A stretch of 44,384 bases of DNA from an uncultured Bacteroidales bacterium (GCA_902763865.1 CACWTR010000032.1:1-44384), one strand, 5' to 3'; shown: positions 33,404 through 42,957, numbered from the stretch's first letter. Numbers and translations are program-made. The notes: generated by a model not told the origin, from the sequence alone.

Positions 33404-34042
33404 ATGAAGGTAGCCGTAGTGAAATACAATGCCGGAAACATCTTTTCCGTTGTCCACGCCTTGCAAAGGATGGGTGTGGAACCTCTGCTGACAGACTCTC
33501 CCCGCGAGCTGTTCAGCGCCGACAGGGTCATCTTCCCTGGACAGGGAGAAGCCAGCAACGCCATGCACTACCTGCGTCAGCGTGGGCTCGACCAGGTCAT
33601 CGTCTCCCTGAGGCAGCCCGTCCTGGGCATCTGCATCGGTCAGCAACTGCTGTGCCGCCACTCGGAGGAGGGCGATGTGGATTGTCTGGGCGTCTTCGAT
33701 GCCGACGTGAAGCGCTTTGTCCCACTCCGCCACGAGGACAAGATACCCCACATGGGATGGAACACCCTCACCCCGGCCCTTTCCAATGCAGAGGAAGCCA
33801 CGTCCGCTCCATTCCCTCCTCTTCTGAAGGGGTTGGGCAAGGCTCCCTTCGTCTATTTCGTACACAGCTACTATGTGCCGGTCTGCAAGGACACGGCAGC
33901 CGTGACCGAATACATCCATCCCTTCAGTTCAGCCATGCACAAGGACAACTTCTATGCCACACAGTTCCACCCCGAGAAGAGCGGAGCCGTTGGGCAGCAG
34001 ATACTCCATAACTTCCTGACAATCGACACGTCAATCCGTTAA
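33404..34042 (+). CDS. hisH: Imidazole glycerol phosphate synthase, glutaminase subunit
   Basis: The ATG at 33404 gives 212 residues; the frame's earlier start at 33368 lies in the promoter box. The glutaminase triad is visible: Cys77 in LGICIGQQLLC, and His189 and Glu191 in ATQFHPEKS. HisH supplies ammonia to HisF for making imidazole glycerol phosphate. Residues 130-147 (EEATSAPFPPLLKGLGKA) are longer than I expect before the conserved APFVYFVHSY and are encoded by a 36-bp repeat element at 33809-33844. The loop probably tolerates it, since the triad is intact. The operon continues with hisA, hisF and hisIE. Confidence 0.95.
   Translation: MKVAVVKYNAGNIFSVVHALQRMGVEPLLTDSPRELFSADRVIFPGQGEASNAMHYLRQRGLDQVIVSLRQPVLGICIGQQLLCRHSEEGDVDCLGVFDADVKRFVPLRHEDKIPHMGWNTLTPALSNAEEATSAPFPPLLKGLGKAPFVYFVHSYYVPVCKDTAAVTEYIHPFSSAMHKDNFYATQFHPEKSGAVGQQILHNFLTIDTSIR
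33809..33844 (+). repeat. 36-bp repeat element inside hisH
   Basis: CCATTCCCTCCTCTTCTGAA followed by GGGGTTGGGCAAGGCT. It aligns without gaps to the minus-strand element at 43430-43465 inside the sialate O-acetylesterase gene, matching at 27 of 36 positions, but is read in a different frame there. Confidence 0.7.
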
Positions 34043-34053
34043 CTCCCACGACA

Positions 34054-34755
34054 ATGATTGAACTCATTCCAGCAATCGACATCATCGAAGGCCAGTGCGT
34101 GCGCCTCACCAAGGGCGACTACAGCACGAAGAAGGTCTATGGGGACCCCCTTGAGATGGCACAGCAGTTCGAGGACCTGGGCATGCACCGCCTGCACGTC
34201 GTAGATTTGGACGGCGCAAAGAGCAAGCACGTAGTGAACCTTGCAGCCCTGAGGGCCATCACGTCCCATACGGGACTCATTGTGGATTTCGGCGGAGGCG
34301 TCAAGACGGACGAGGACCTGGAGAAAGCCTACGAAGCCGGAGCATCGCTCGTCACGGTCGGGAGCATTGCCGTAACCGACCCTGAACGCTACCTCGGATG
34401 GCTCGGCAAGTACGGCGCCGACAGGCTCATCCTCGGCGCTGACGTGAGGGACGGGTACGTCTCCATCAACGGCTGGAACGAGGATTCCGACGTCCGGCTC
34501 GAGGACTTCCTGCTCCGCTACATGAACGAAGGGACCAAGAATGTGCTCTGCACGGAAATCAGTCGCGACGGCACCCTTTCCGGACCGGCCATCGAACTCT
34601 ACAGCAGCATCATGAAGCGCTATCCGCTCTGCCACCTCATCGCCAGCGGAGGCGTGGGCAGCACGGAGGACATCCTCGCCCTGGAAGCAGCAGGCGTCCC
34701 CGCCGTCGTGTTCGGCAAAGCCTTCTACGAAGGACGAATCAAGCTTCCGCTCTAA
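34054..34755 (+). CDS. hisA: ProFAR isomerase
   Basis: A 233-residue (beta/alpha)8 enzyme, the isomerase of phosphoribosylformimino-AICAR phosphate in histidine synthesis. It shows the opening IELIPAIDIIEGQCVRL with the catalytic aspartate, HVVDLDGAKS, DFGGGVKTDEDL, LGADVRDG with the second aspartate near 130, and IASGGVGSTEDI for phosphate binding. It starts 11 bases after hisH and is followed 36 bases later by hisF. Length and motifs are normal. Confidence 0.96.
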   Translation: MIELIPAIDIIEGQCVRLTKGDYSTKKVYGDPLEMAQQFEDLGMHRLHVVDLDGAKSKHVVNLAALRAITSHTGLIVDFGGGVKTDEDLEKAYEAGASLVTVGSIAVTDPERYLGWLGKYGADRLILGADVRDGYVSINGWNEDSDVRLEDFLLRYMNEGTKNVLCTEISRDGTLSGPAIELYSSIMKRYPLCHLIASGGVGSTEDILALEAAGVPAVVFGKAFYEGRIKLPL

Positions 34756-34791
34756 AGTAACAGTAAACCGTAAACAGTAAATAACTTTCAG

Positions 34792-35547
34792 GTGTTAGCC
34801 AAACGAATCATACCCTGCCTCGACGTCAAGGACGGACAGACCGTCAAAGGGACCAACTTCCTGCAGCTCCGGCAGGCAGGAGACCCTGTCGAGCTCGGCA
34901 AGCTCTACAGTCAGCAAGGTGCCGACGAACTCGTCTTCCTCGACATCACGGCGAGCCACGAAGGGCGCAAGACCTTTGCCGATATGGTGCAGAAGGTGGC
35001 AGCCGAGATAGACATACCCTTCACCGTAGGCGGCGGAATCAGCGAGCTTGCCGACGTGGAACGCATGCTTTCCGCCGGTGCCGACAAGATCAGCATCAAC
35101 AGCGCCGCCCTGCGCCGTCCGCAACTCATCGACGAGATAGTCAGTCACTTCGGCAGCCAGGTCTGCGTCGTTGCCATCGATGCACAGCAGGACGGCGAGG
35201 ACTGGACATGCTACCTCAACGGCGGACGCATCCCCACCGGGCGAGACCTCTTCTCCTGGGCAAGGGAAGTGAATGACCGCGGAGCAGGTGAAATACTCTT
35301 CACGAGCATGAACCACGACGGAGTGAAGCAGGGATTCGCCTGCGAAGCCCTCAACCGCCTGGCAGCCGAGCTCACGATTCCCGTCATCGCAAGCGGCGGA
35401 GCCGGATGCATGGAAGACTTCCGCGACGTCTTCGCCCGCGGAAACGTCGATGCGGCCCTCGCCGCAAGCGTCTTCCACTTCGGACAGATAAGCATACCGG
35501 AGTTGAAGGCATACCTGAAGAAAGAAAACATAAACGTGAGACTATGA
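34792..35547 (+). CDS. hisF: Imidazole glycerol phosphate synthase, cyclase subunit
   Basis: A 251-residue (beta/alpha)8 enzyme that cyclises PRFAR with ammonia from HisH. Conserved [39 protein letters not shown], the second catalytic aspartate in [10 protein letters not shown] near 131, and [11 protein letters not shown] are all present. The start codon is GTG, which places the family's normal first residue; no ATG is available. The gap from hisA is filled with AGTAAACCGTAAACAGTAAA repeats. Its stop overlaps the hisIE ATG by four bases. Confidence 0.96.
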   Translation: MLAKRIIPCLDVKDGQTVKGTNFLQLRQAGDPVELGKLYSQQGADELVFLDITASHEGRKTFADMVQKVAAEIDIPFTVGGGISELADVERMLSAGADKISINSAALRRPQLIDEIVSHFGSQVCVVAIDAQQDGEDWTCYLNGGRIPTGRDLFSWAREVNDRGAGEILFTSMNHDGVKQGFACEALNRLAAELTIPVIASGGAGCMEDFRDVFARGNVDAALAASVFHFGQISIPELKAYLKKENINVRL

Positions 35548-36191
35548 TAAAAGTTGATTTCCAGAAGTGCGGCGGCCTGGTGCCTGCCATCATTCAGGAT
35601 GCACAGACAAGAGTCGTGCTCATGCTCGGCTACATGAACGAAGAGTCGCTCCGAAAGACTGAGGAGACAGGACTCGTCACCTTCTACAGCCGTTCCCGCA
35701 AATGCCTTTGGACCAAAGGCGAAAGCAGCGGCAACTACCTGCACCTGGTCAGCATCAAGAGCGACTGCGACAACGACACACTCCTCATCCAGGCCATTCC
35801 CGACGGCCCTACCTGCCATACGGGTACCGATACCTGCTGGGGAGAAGAGAACCGTCCGCTGGCAGAGCCAAGCCCGGAACGCAAGGACAACCCCCTGCTC
35901 TTCCTCTCTGAACTCAGCAACTTCGTAGAGAAGCGCTACAAGGAGATGCCCGAGGGCAGCTACACTACCTCGCTTTTCCGCGACGGCCTGAACCGCATGG
36001 CACAAAAAGTGGGTGAAGAGGCGCTGGAACTTGTCATCGAAGCCACCAACGGCACCGACGACCGCCTCATCTATGAAGGCTCCGACATGCTCTACCACCT
36101 CATCGTGCTGCTGACAAGCAAAGGACTGCGCATCGAAGACATGGCAGCAGAGCTGATAGAACGTCACAACCCGGGTTGGAAGAAACACTAA
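35544..36191 (+). CDS. hisIE: Bifunctional PR-AMP cyclohydrolase / PR-ATP pyrophosphatase
   Basis: A 215-residue fusion for two steps of histidine synthesis. The N-terminal cyclohydrolase half has [28 protein letters not shown], the zinc/metal motif DCDNDTLL and GPTCHTG. The C-terminal half has the pyrophosphatase helix [16 protein letters not shown]. The start ATG overlaps the hisF stop (ATGA), indicating translational coupling; an upstream in-frame start within hisF is a shadow. It is last of the his genes in this cluster, and hisG, hisD, hisC and hisB must lie elsewhere. Confidence 0.95.
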   Translation: MIKVDFQKCGGLVPAIIQDAQTRVVLMLGYMNEESLRKTEETGLVTFYSRSRKCLWTKGESSGNYLHLVSIKSDCDNDTLLIQAIPDGPTCHTGTDTCWGEENRPLAEPSPERKDNPLLFLSELSNFVEKRYKEMPEGSYTTSLFRDGLNRMAQKVGEEALELVIEATNGTDDRLIYEGSDMLYHLIVLLTSKGLRIEDMAAELIERHNPGWKKH

Positions 36192-36201
36192 GACAGACAC
36201 C

Positions 36202-36894
36202 ATGATACTCAATTACACAGACGTCGATATCTTTCAGGGCGAGCATCTGGTCCTCGGCAAGGTGAATTTCCATGTCGATGAAGGCGAGATGGTCTATCTG
36301 ACAGGGCCTGTAGGCAGTGGCAAATCGTCGTTGCTGAAAAGCATCTATGGCGAGGTGGCTGTCGAAGGCGGCAGTGCCGAAGTGCTTGGCTTCGACATGA
36401 TGCGCCTGAAGACAAGGCACCAGCCCGCCCTGCGCCGGCAGATGGGCATTGTCTTTCAAGACTTCCAGCTCCTGCATGACCGCACTGTGAACCTCAACCT
36501 CGACTTTGTGCTCCGTGCTACGGGATGGAAACAGAAGAGCGAGCGCGACAAGCAAATAGCCGAGGTGCTTGGAATGGTTCAACTGGAGGACAAGAAGAAC
36601 AAGTTCATCTTCGAGCTCTCAGGCGGCGAGCAGCAACGCGTCTGCATCGCCCGCGCCATTCTGAACAACCCCAAGGTCATCCTGGCCGACGAGCCGACAG
36701 GCAATCTCGATGCCGACAACGGCGAACTTATCCTGGCCCTGCTCGACGAGATACGCCGTCAGAATCACACGGCCATCATCCTGAGCACTCACAACATGCA
36801 GTGGCCCGAATACTTTCCGGGAACCGTCTATCGCTGTGCCGATGCTTCCCTCACTCCCATCACCCAGCAAAACCACGAAAATCCTATAACATAA
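36202..36894 (+). CDS. FtsE-like ABC transporter ATP-binding protein
   Basis: A 230-residue ABC ATPase closest to FtsE. Walker [10 protein letters not shown] lies near 36-44, the Q-loop in [10 protein letters not shown], the signature [15 protein letters not shown], Walker B VILADEPT, and the H-loop in ILSTHN. FtsE with FtsX controls septal peptidoglycan hydrolases. No ftsX is adjacent; instead aspartate kinase follows 9 bases later, so the gene is in an aspartate/lysine transcript, an order I recall in other Bacteroidales. LolD-like transport is the main alternative. Confidence 0.85.
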   Translation: MILNYTDVDIFQGEHLVLGKVNFHVDEGEMVYLTGPVGSGKSSLLKSIYGEVAVEGGSAEVLGFDMMRLKTRHQPALRRQMGIVFQDFQLLHDRTVNLNLDFVLRATGWKQKSERDKQIAEVLGMVQLEDKKNKFIFELSGGEQQRVCIARAILNNPKVILADEPTGNLDADNGELILALLDEIRRQNHTAIILSTHNMQWPEYFPGTVYRCADASLTPITQQNHENPIT

Positions 36895-36903
36895 GCAACC
36901 GAT

Positions 36904-38220
36904 ATGAAAGTACTGAAGTTTGGTGGCACCTCAGTAGGGTCGCCGCAGAGAATGCAAGACGTCTCCAAGCTCATCACCGCAGACGGACAGAGCAAGATAG
37001 TTGTTCTCTCCGCCATGTCCGGTACGACCAATACTTTGGTGGAGATTTCCGACTACCTATACAAGAAGAATCCCGAAGGAGCAAACACCATCATCAATCA
37101 GCTTGAACAGAAGTACATCAAGCACGTGGCCGACTTGTACCACACAGAAGAGGCCAGGCAGAAGACCCTGAAGTTCATGCACGAGGAATTCGACTACCTG
37201 CGTTCCTTCACGAAGGTGCACTTCACCTCCTTCGAGGAGAAGGTCATCCTGGCTCAAGGCGAGATTATCAGCACGAACATGGTCACCAACTACCTGAAGG
37301 AGTGCGGCATCAATGCCTTGCTGATTAATGCGCTTGACATCATCCGTACCGACAAGAATGCAGAACCCGACCTGAACTACATCAAGGAGAAAACCACGAA
37401 GGCGCTGGAAGCCAATCCCGGCTACCAGATATACATCACCCAGGGCTTCATCTGCCGTAACGCCTATGGCGAGATAGACAACCTCCTGCGCGGCGGCAGT
37501 GACTACACGGCCTGCCTCGTCGGTGCTGCTATTCAGGCTGAAGAGATTCAGATATGGACCGACATTGACGGCATGCACAACAACGACCCGCGATTCGTGG
37601 AGCATACGGAACCGGTGCGGCAGCTCTACTTCGAGGAAGCAGCCGAGCTCGCATACTTTGGAGCCAAGATACTGCACCCGACGTGCATCCAGCCTGCCAA
37701 GTTTGCCAATGTCCCCGTCCGCCTGCTCAATACGATGGACCCTGCAGCTCCGGGCACCATCATCAACAATGACTTCCAGCGCGGTACAATCAAAGCTGTT
37801 GCTGCCCGCGACGGCAACATCTGCATCCAGATAAACAGCAGCCGTATGCTCCTGGCCTATGGCTTCCTGCGCAAGGTCTTTGAGATTTTCGAGACCTACA
37901 AGACGAGCATCGACATGGTGTGCACCAGCGAGGTGGGTGTCAGCGTCACTATCGACAACCGCAATCATCTGCAGGACATTGTCAACGAACTGAAGAAGTA
38001 CGGCACGGTGGCCGTCGAGGAAGATATGTGCATCATCTGCATCGTGGGCGATTTAGCAAGTGACAATGTCGGCTTCGAAGCAAAGGCCAGCCAAGCCCTC
38101 TCCGACATCCCTGTCCGCATGATCAGCTATGGCGGTTCGGAGCACAACATCTCCTTTGTCGTCAAGGCCGAGGACAAAAAGTGCACGTTGCAGGCACTGA
38201 GCAACACATTATTTAATTAA
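36904..38220 (+). CDS. lysC: Aspartate kinase
   Basis: A 438-residue monofunctional aspartokinase, which phosphorylates aspartate to enter the lysine, threonine and methionine branch. It opens with MKVLKFGGTSVG, has GFICRNAYGEIDNLLRGGSDYTA and WTDIDGMHNNDPR in the kinase domain, and ends in two ACT domains from about residue 300 (IQINSSRMLLAYGFLRKVFE; VGDLASDNVGFEAK), which usually bind lysine or threonine as feedback inhibitors. It lies between the FtsE-like gene and lysA, consistent with a diaminopimelate/lysine role. It has no homoserine dehydrogenase domain. Confidence 0.94.
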   Translation: MKVLKFGGTSVGSPQRMQDVSKLITADGQSKIVVLSAMSGTTNTLVEISDYLYKKNPEGANTIINQLEQKYIKHVADLYHTEEARQKTLKFMHEEFDYLRSFTKVHFTSFEEKVILAQGEIISTNMVTNYLKECGINALLINALDIIRTDKNAEPDLNYIKEKTTKALEANPGYQIYITQGFICRNAYGEIDNLLRGGSDYTACLVGAAIQAEEIQIWTDIDGMHNNDPRFVEHTEPVRQLYFEEAAELAYFGAKILHPTCIQPAKFANVPVRLLNTMDPAAPGTIINNDFQRGTIKAVAARDGNICIQINSSRMLLAYGFLRKVFEIFETYKTSIDMVCTSEVGVSVTIDNRNHLQDIVNELKKYGTVAVEEDMCIICIVGDLASDNVGFEAKASQALSDIPVRMISYGGSEHNISFVVKAEDKKCTLQALSNTLFN

Positions 38221-38256
38221 TGCGAATCAGGTTACACAGATAAAAAGATTGTTACG

Positions 38257-39405
38257 ATGGATATCAAGAACATGAAGGACCGCTTCGAACAGCTCCGCAC
38301 GCCCTTCTACTATTACGACACCGGCCTGTTGTCTGAGACACTGGAAACCATCCGGCGAGAGACGGCAGGACGCGAGGGCTACCACCTGCACTATGCAGTG
38401 AAGGCTTGTGCCAACCCCGAGGTGCTACGGCTGATTCAGCAGGCAGGCTTTGGAGCCGACTGCGTGAGCGGCGGCGAGATAAGGACCTGCCTGGAGAACG
38501 GTTTCCGTGCCGACACGATTGTCTTTGCCGGAGTAGGCAAGGCAGATTGGGAGATAGAGTTAGCACTTGAGGCAGGCATCCAGTGTTTCAACGTGGAGAG
38601 CATTCCCGAGCTGGAGGTCATTGCAGGCATAGCGTCGAAGATGGGCAAGGTGGCCGACGTCAGCTTCCGCATAAACCCTGACGTGGGAGCACATACCCAC
38701 GGAAACATTACGACGGGTTTGGCAGAGAACAAGTTTGGCATAGCCATGAAGGACATGACGCACGTCATCGGCATTGCCCGCCAGTTGCCAAGCGTCCGCT
38801 TCACGGGCTTGCACTTCCATATCGGCAGCCAGATACTGCTGATGGATGATTTCGAGGCGCTTTGTCATCGCATCAACGAGTTGCAAGACCGGCTCGAGGC
38901 AGACGGCATCAAGGTGGAGAACATCAACGTGGGAGGCGGCTTGGGCATCGACTACGCTCACCCCGACGAGCATCCTGTGCCGGACTTCAATGCATACTTC
39001 GGTACGTATGCACGCCACTTGAAGCTGCGCCCCGGTCAGCAGCTTCACTTCGAGTTGGGCAGGGCTGTCGTGGGCCAGTGCGGGTCGCTCGTCACGCGCT
39101 GTCTCTATGTCAAGCAGACGGAGAGCAAGCAATTCGTCATTGTCGATGCGGGCATGACAGACCTCATCCGCCCGGCACTGTACGGTGCCAGCCATTGCAT
39201 CCAGAACCTCAGCAGCACAGGGCCTGTCCGCACCTACGACGTGGTGGGACCTATCTGCGAGAGCAGCGATGTCTTTGCCAAGGACTACCTGTTGCCCGAG
39301 ACGCGACGCGGCGACCTCATCGTGCTCCGTTCCGCCGGTGCCTACGGCGAGACGATGGCAAGCTGCTACAATTGCCGCGAACTGCCGAAAGCATACATTA
39401 ATTGA
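38257..39405 (+). CDS. lysA: Diaminopimelate decarboxylase
   Basis: A 382-residue fold-type III PLP enzyme catalysing the last step of lysine synthesis. The PLP lysine is in HYAVKAC (Lys49), the glycine-rich phosphate loop in NVGGGLGIDY, and the second-subunit cysteine segment is GPICESSD. Other landmarks are GLHFHIGSQ and ELGRAVVG. It follows lysC after 36 bases. The N-terminus is a little short compared with the usual 400-430 residues, but the catalytic parts are complete. Confidence 0.95.
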   Translation: MDIKNMKDRFEQLRTPFYYYDTGLLSETLETIRRETAGREGYHLHYAVKACANPEVLRLIQQAGFGADCVSGGEIRTCLENGFRADTIVFAGVGKADWEIELALEAGIQCFNVESIPELEVIAGIASKMGKVADVSFRINPDVGAHTHGNITTGLAENKFGIAMKDMTHVIGIARQLPSVRFTGLHFHIGSQILLMDDFEALCHRINELQDRLEADGIKVENINVGGGLGIDYAHPDEHPVPDFNAYFGTYARHLKLRPGQQLHFELGRAVVGQCGSLVTRCLYVKQTESKQFVIVDAGMTDLIRPALYGASHCIQNLSSTGPVRTYDVVGPICESSDVFAKDYLLPETRRGDLIVLRSAGAYGETMASCYNCRELPKAYIN

Positions 39406-39431
39406 GAATTAAGAGTTAAGAGATAAGAATC

Positions 39432-39983
39432 TTGAAAGAAGGAAAGAGACCAAATGGCGTGAGCATCATCGTCACCTGCAGGGAACAGCAGCCTGAGCTG
39501 ATGCGGTTGCTCCCGGAGCTGTTGTCAGTGCAGTACTCCGGCGACTGCGAGGTCATTGTGGTAGATGAGATACACGACAGGGACATGGAGAAGTGGCTCG
39601 AGGAGATGGAACAGCACTACCCGCAGTTGTGCCACACGTTCTGTTCGGCCACGGCCCGCGGCATCAACATCCGCAGGCTTGCCCTCACTCTGGGAGCCAA
39701 GGCATCGAGCAGCGAATGGCTTGCCATTCTGTCAGCCGATACCGTCTTGCCTGGCGCTGACTGGCTGTATTCCCTCACGTCCTGCTGCAAGGGCGACATC
39801 GACATGGTGAAGGGCACGAAGGGTCGTCGGCCCTGGTTCACCTTCCGAAGCCTTTTCCGCCGGCACGTGTCGCTCTTTTCTCCTACGTCCTCCATCCTGC
39901 TGTGCCGCCGCAGCAAAGTACTTGAGTCAGGCTCCGGCCTTGTCCCTAAAAAGCGTGTTGCCAGAGTGTCCTTACAACCATAA
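39432..39983 (+). CDS. Small family 2-like glycosyltransferase
   Basis: A 183-residue protein starting with TTG at 39432; no ATG exists in frame nearby and an internal GTG in the NGVSII segment is possible. It has the GT-A opening VSIIVTCREQQPELMRLLPE, EVIVVDEIHD, and the later LAILSADTVLPGADWLYSL where a DxD-like ADT sits. It is shorter than normal glycosyltransferases, ending soon after the nucleotide-sugar part with PTSSILLCRRS. It may be a truncated or minimal enzyme. The neighbours lysA and a DedA gene give no pathway clue. Confidence 0.7.
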   Translation: MKEGKRPNGVSIIVTCREQQPELMRLLPELLSVQYSGDCEVIVVDEIHDRDMEKWLEEMEQHYPQLCHTFCSATARGINIRRLALTLGAKASSSEWLAILSADTVLPGADWLYSLTSCCKGDIDMVKGTKGRRPWFTFRSLFRRHVSLFSPTSSILLCRRSKVLESGSGLVPKKRVARVSLQP

Positions 39984-39997
39984 ACAAAAAAAGATAT

Positions 39998-40621
39998 ATG
40001 CAGTCTATTCCCTTCATAGCCTGGTGTCTTGAGCACCTCAACTATTGGGTCATCGCGTTGCTGATGGCTATTGAGAGCAGTTTTATTCCGTTCCCCAGCG
40101 AGGTCGTGGTGCCGCCTGCTGCCTACATGGCTGCCACGACGGGCGAGCTCAACGTCTTCCTCGTGGTCTTCTTCGCCACGGTGGGTGCCGTCATCGGTGC
40201 GCTGGTCAACTATTTTCTGGCGCTTTACCTGGGCCGGCCCCTTGTTTATCGCTTTGCAGAGAGCCGCATCGGTCACATGTGCCTTATTGACAAAGAAAAG
40301 GTGGAGAAGGCAGAACGCTACTTCGACGAGCACGGAGCGGTCGGCACCTTCTTCGGTCGGCTTGTGCCAGCTGTGCGCCAGCTTATCAGCATACCCGCGG
40401 GCCTGGCACGCATGGGGCTGGGTCGCTTCATGTTCTACACCATGCTCGGTGCCGGCATCTGGAACTCCATACTGGCAGGTATGGGATGGTACATAGGTCA
40501 TTACTACAGCGGTCAGCTCGAGGAGAAGGTGGCACAGTACAGCGGCGAGCTGAAGATCGTCATGCTGGGCCTCGGCGTTGCAGTCGTGGCATACTTTATA
40601 TATAAAGGAATGAAGAAATAA
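39998..40621 (+). CDS. DedA family membrane protein
   Basis: A 207-residue inner-membrane protein of the DedA/SNARE-associated family. It shows ESSFIPFPSEVVVPPAAYMA, GALVNYFLALYLGRPL, FGRLVPAVRQLISIPAGLARM (the conserved re-entrant motif with arginine) and two C-terminal hydrophobic helices. DedA proteins are linked to membrane potential, undecaprenyl-phosphate or phospholipid flipping; the specific substrate here is unknown. It starts 14 bases after the glycosyltransferase gene, and cell-envelope lipid-carrier recycling is a plausible theme. Confidence 0.93.
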   Translation: MQSIPFIAWCLEHLNYWVIALLMAIESSFIPFPSEVVVPPAAYMAATTGELNVFLVVFFATVGAVIGALVNYFLALYLGRPLVYRFAESRIGHMCLIDKEKVEKAERYFDEHGAVGTFFGRLVPAVRQLISIPAGLARMGLGRFMFYTMLGAGIWNSILAGMGWYIGHYYSGQLEEKVAQYSGELKIVMLGLGVAVVAYFIYKGMKK

Positions 40622-40646
40622 TCCCTCAACATAACATCTTTCTACC

Positions 40647-41576
40647 ATGAATTACAACAGAATCGCAAGACTCATTCTTTGCTGCCTGCTGCTGTGCACG
40701 GCGGCTCAGGCGCAGGACGACTTCCTGACGCTGAAGATTATGACCTACAACATCCGCCACGGAGCAGGGATGGACGACGTGCTGGACCTGGACCGTCAGG
40801 CCGAAGTCATCCGTCAGGCAGCCCCCGACGTCGTGGCCCTGCAGGAGGTGGATAGCGTGGTGAAACGCTCGGGGCGTGTGGATCAGGCTGCATACCTGGC
40901 TTCCTCGCTCGGCATGGAAGGCCGCTTCGGTGCTGCCATCCCTCTGAGCGGAGGCAAGTACGGCGTTGCCATCCTCTCAAAGGAAAGTCCGCTCTCCTGC
41001 CGCAACATCCCCCTGCCGGGAACGGAGAAGCGCACGTTGCTCGTCTGCGAGTTCCAGGAGTACGTCCTGGCCTGCACGCATCTCGACCTCGACGAGACGT
41101 GCCGGCTCCAGTCTGTGCCCATCATCCTGGAGGAAGCTGCCCGATGGGACAAGCCTTTCTTCATCTGCGGCGACTGGAACGACGAACCCTCTTCCACGCT
41201 CATCAAGAACCTGAAGAAGAGTTTCTACTTCATCAACGCCACGACGAACAACAGCTCCAACTACACCTTTCCGGCCCCGAAGCCGACCATCATCATCGAC
41301 TACATAGCCAGCTACGGCACGGGCAGTGCCCGCACCATCCGCTCCGTCCGCAGCCGCCGAGTCATCAACGAGCCTCAGGCCTCCGACCATCGTCCCGTAC
41401 AGGTGGAAGTCACCCTGAACCGCTATTCAACGCCGGTCTCCGCGCCGCGTGCCGAAGCCGGGGCAGGGCAGGGGGCTTTTTATGACCTTTCCGGTAAAAG
41501 GCAGGCAAAGGGGAATTTGCTGCCCGGCCTCTATATCCAAGAGGATAAGGCCAAAAAAGTTTTGGTAATGAAGTAA
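40647..41576 (+). CDS. Secreted endonuclease/exonuclease/phosphatase family protein
   Basis: A 309-residue EEP-superfamily hydrolase with a signal peptide (MNYNRIARLILCCLLLCTAAQA). Catalytic landmarks are MTYNIRHGAGMDD, LQEVDS (metal-binding Glu), CTHLDLD, GDWNDEPSS and the final SDHRPVQVEV. The fold covers DNases, sphingomyelinases and phosphoinositide phosphatases; the substrate cannot be told. After the domain comes the tail FYDLSGKRQAKGNLLPGLYI ending in VLVMK, a longer form of the C-terminal motif shared by the secreted glycosidases here, so it is probably exported beyond the periplasm or surface-bound. Confidence 0.9.
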   Translation: MNYNRIARLILCCLLLCTAAQAQDDFLTLKIMTYNIRHGAGMDDVLDLDRQAEVIRQAAPDVVALQEVDSVVKRSGRVDQAAYLASSLGMEGRFGAAIPLSGGKYGVAILSKESPLSCRNIPLPGTEKRTLLVCEFQEYVLACTHLDLDETCRLQSVPIILEEAARWDKPFFICGDWNDEPSSTLIKNLKKSFYFINATTNNSSNYTFPAPKPTIIIDYIASYGTGSARTIRSVRSRRVINEPQASDHRPVQVEVTLNRYSTPVSAPRAEAGAGQGAFYDLSGKRQAKGNLLPGLYIQEDKAKKVLVMK

Positions 41577-41589
41577 CGAAGAAAAGGAG

Positions 41590-42786
41590 ATGAGCCAATC
41601 TGCCGTCCATAGGAGAACGTGGGTGCTCGCGCTGCTGCTGGGGACCTCGTCGTTGCTGCACGCCCAGATGTGGGAGGACCTGGCCGCATCGCCATACCGC
41701 CTCGACAGCGCCGATGTCCGCTGCCTCAAGGTGGAGCTGGAGAGTATCAGCTTCTTCCGCAACAACGAGTTCAAGGGGCCGCTTGCCGACGGCTACTCGC
41801 TGCCCGGGCTGTGGGTGCAGCCCCGCCTCAGCTACATGCCGCTGCGCCAGATTAAGGTCAGCCTGGGCCTGCAAGCGCTCATCTTCAATGGGGCAAACCG
41901 CTATCCCAACTATGTCTATCATGACATCAGCGTCTGGAAAGGCAATCAATATACCTCGGGTGCCCACCTCCTGCCTTGGTTCAGGGCGCAGGCTGACTTC
42001 CGCCGCCTGACCATTGTGCTGGGAAACATCTATGGCGCACAGAACCACCGGCTGGCTGAACCGCTTTTCAATCCCGAAGCTAACCTCTCTGCCGACCCTG
42101 AGGCGGGGTTCCAGCTCCTGTGGGACCTTCCCTGGCTACACTCCGACACGTGGCTCAACTGGCAGAGCTACATCTTCCGCGAGGACACCCACCAGGAAGC
42201 CTTCACCGTAGGTACCGCGTGGCGTTTCATGCTGAACGCTCCCGAGTCGCGCCTCCACTGGTTCATACCTCTGCAGATCGTGGCGCAGCATCGTGGCGGA
42301 GAACAGAACGTGGAGCACCACAGCGTGGAGACTATCTACAACGGTCTGACCGGTGCCGGTCTCTGCTGGAATGCAGACAGGCGCGTGCTCCGGACGCTCA
42401 CGGCAGAAGCCTACGGCCTGCTGGCCTACCAGCAGACGGGACATCTCTGGCCCTTCCGCACCGGCGGGGCGGCCTATACCGGCGTGCGCTTCGGCCTGTG
42501 GCGTTTCCTCGAAGCCGGTGCCTCCTGGTTCTTCGCGCCCCGACATTTCGTCAGCCTCTATGGGAACCATTTCTACTCCACTCTCAGCGTACGGGACAAC
42601 ATCGACTATGGGCAACTGCATACCGCCGCTGCCAACGTGCGCTTCCGCCACGCTTTTGCCCGCGGTTACGTGCTGGGGGCCGATGCCGAAGTGTTCCATA
42701 CCTGGCAACCCGGCAATGCCGGCCTCAGCTTCTCCTTCGGCATCTACTTCCGCGTCAACCCCAGCTTCCTCATCAAACGCTTCTGA
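41590..42786 (+). CDS. Predicted outer-membrane beta-barrel protein
   Basis: A 398-residue protein with a signal peptide (RTWVLALLLGTSSLLHA) and a sequence of alternating aromatic and polar residues. Repeated amphipathic strands such as LWVQPRLSYMPL and VRFGLWRFLEAGASWFF end in a terminal phenylalanine (FLIKRF), the signal for BAM-assembled barrels. I do not recognise a functional family. It starts 13 bases after the EEP gene and is probably cotranscribed. No TonB box or plug domain is present, so it is not a SusC-type transporter. Confidence 0.8.
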   Translation: MSQSAVHRRTWVLALLLGTSSLLHAQMWEDLAASPYRLDSADVRCLKVELESISFFRNNEFKGPLADGYSLPGLWVQPRLSYMPLRQIKVSLGLQALIFNGANRYPNYVYHDISVWKGNQYTSGAHLLPWFRAQADFRRLTIVLGNIYGAQNHRLAEPLFNPEANLSADPEAGFQLLWDLPWLHSDTWLNWQSYIFREDTHQEAFTVGTAWRFMLNAPESRLHWFIPLQIVAQHRGGEQNVEHHSVETIYNGLTGAGLCWNADRRVLRTLTAEAYGLLAYQQTGHLWPFRTGGAAYTGVRFGLWRFLEAGASWFFAPRHFVSLYGNHFYSTLSVRDNIDYGQLHTAAANVRFRHAFARGYVLGADAEVFHTWQPGNAGLSFSFGIYFRVNPSFLIKRF

Positions 42787-42884
42787 TTTATTGTTGCGGA
42801 GATTGCCTGATTCTATTAAAGAACCTTTCTCATAACGCATACCGGTTTTGCTTTTCCTGCCCCCGTTGTTTTCGTCTGTTTCTC

Positions 42885-42957
42885 CCAGTACCACCGCGGT
42901 GGTACTGGAGTTTTCTCGCGGTGGTACTGGAGTTTTCACACGATGGTACTGGCATTG
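42885..42957. repeat. CCAGTAC palindromic element, copy 2
   Basis: CCAGTACCACCGCGGTGGTACTGG (42885-42908) is a perfect 24-base palindrome, followed by two more GGTACTGG units separated by AGTTTTC. It is the same family as 31215-31284. It lies in the gap between the convergent barrel and sialate O-acetylesterase genes. Confidence 0.88.
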
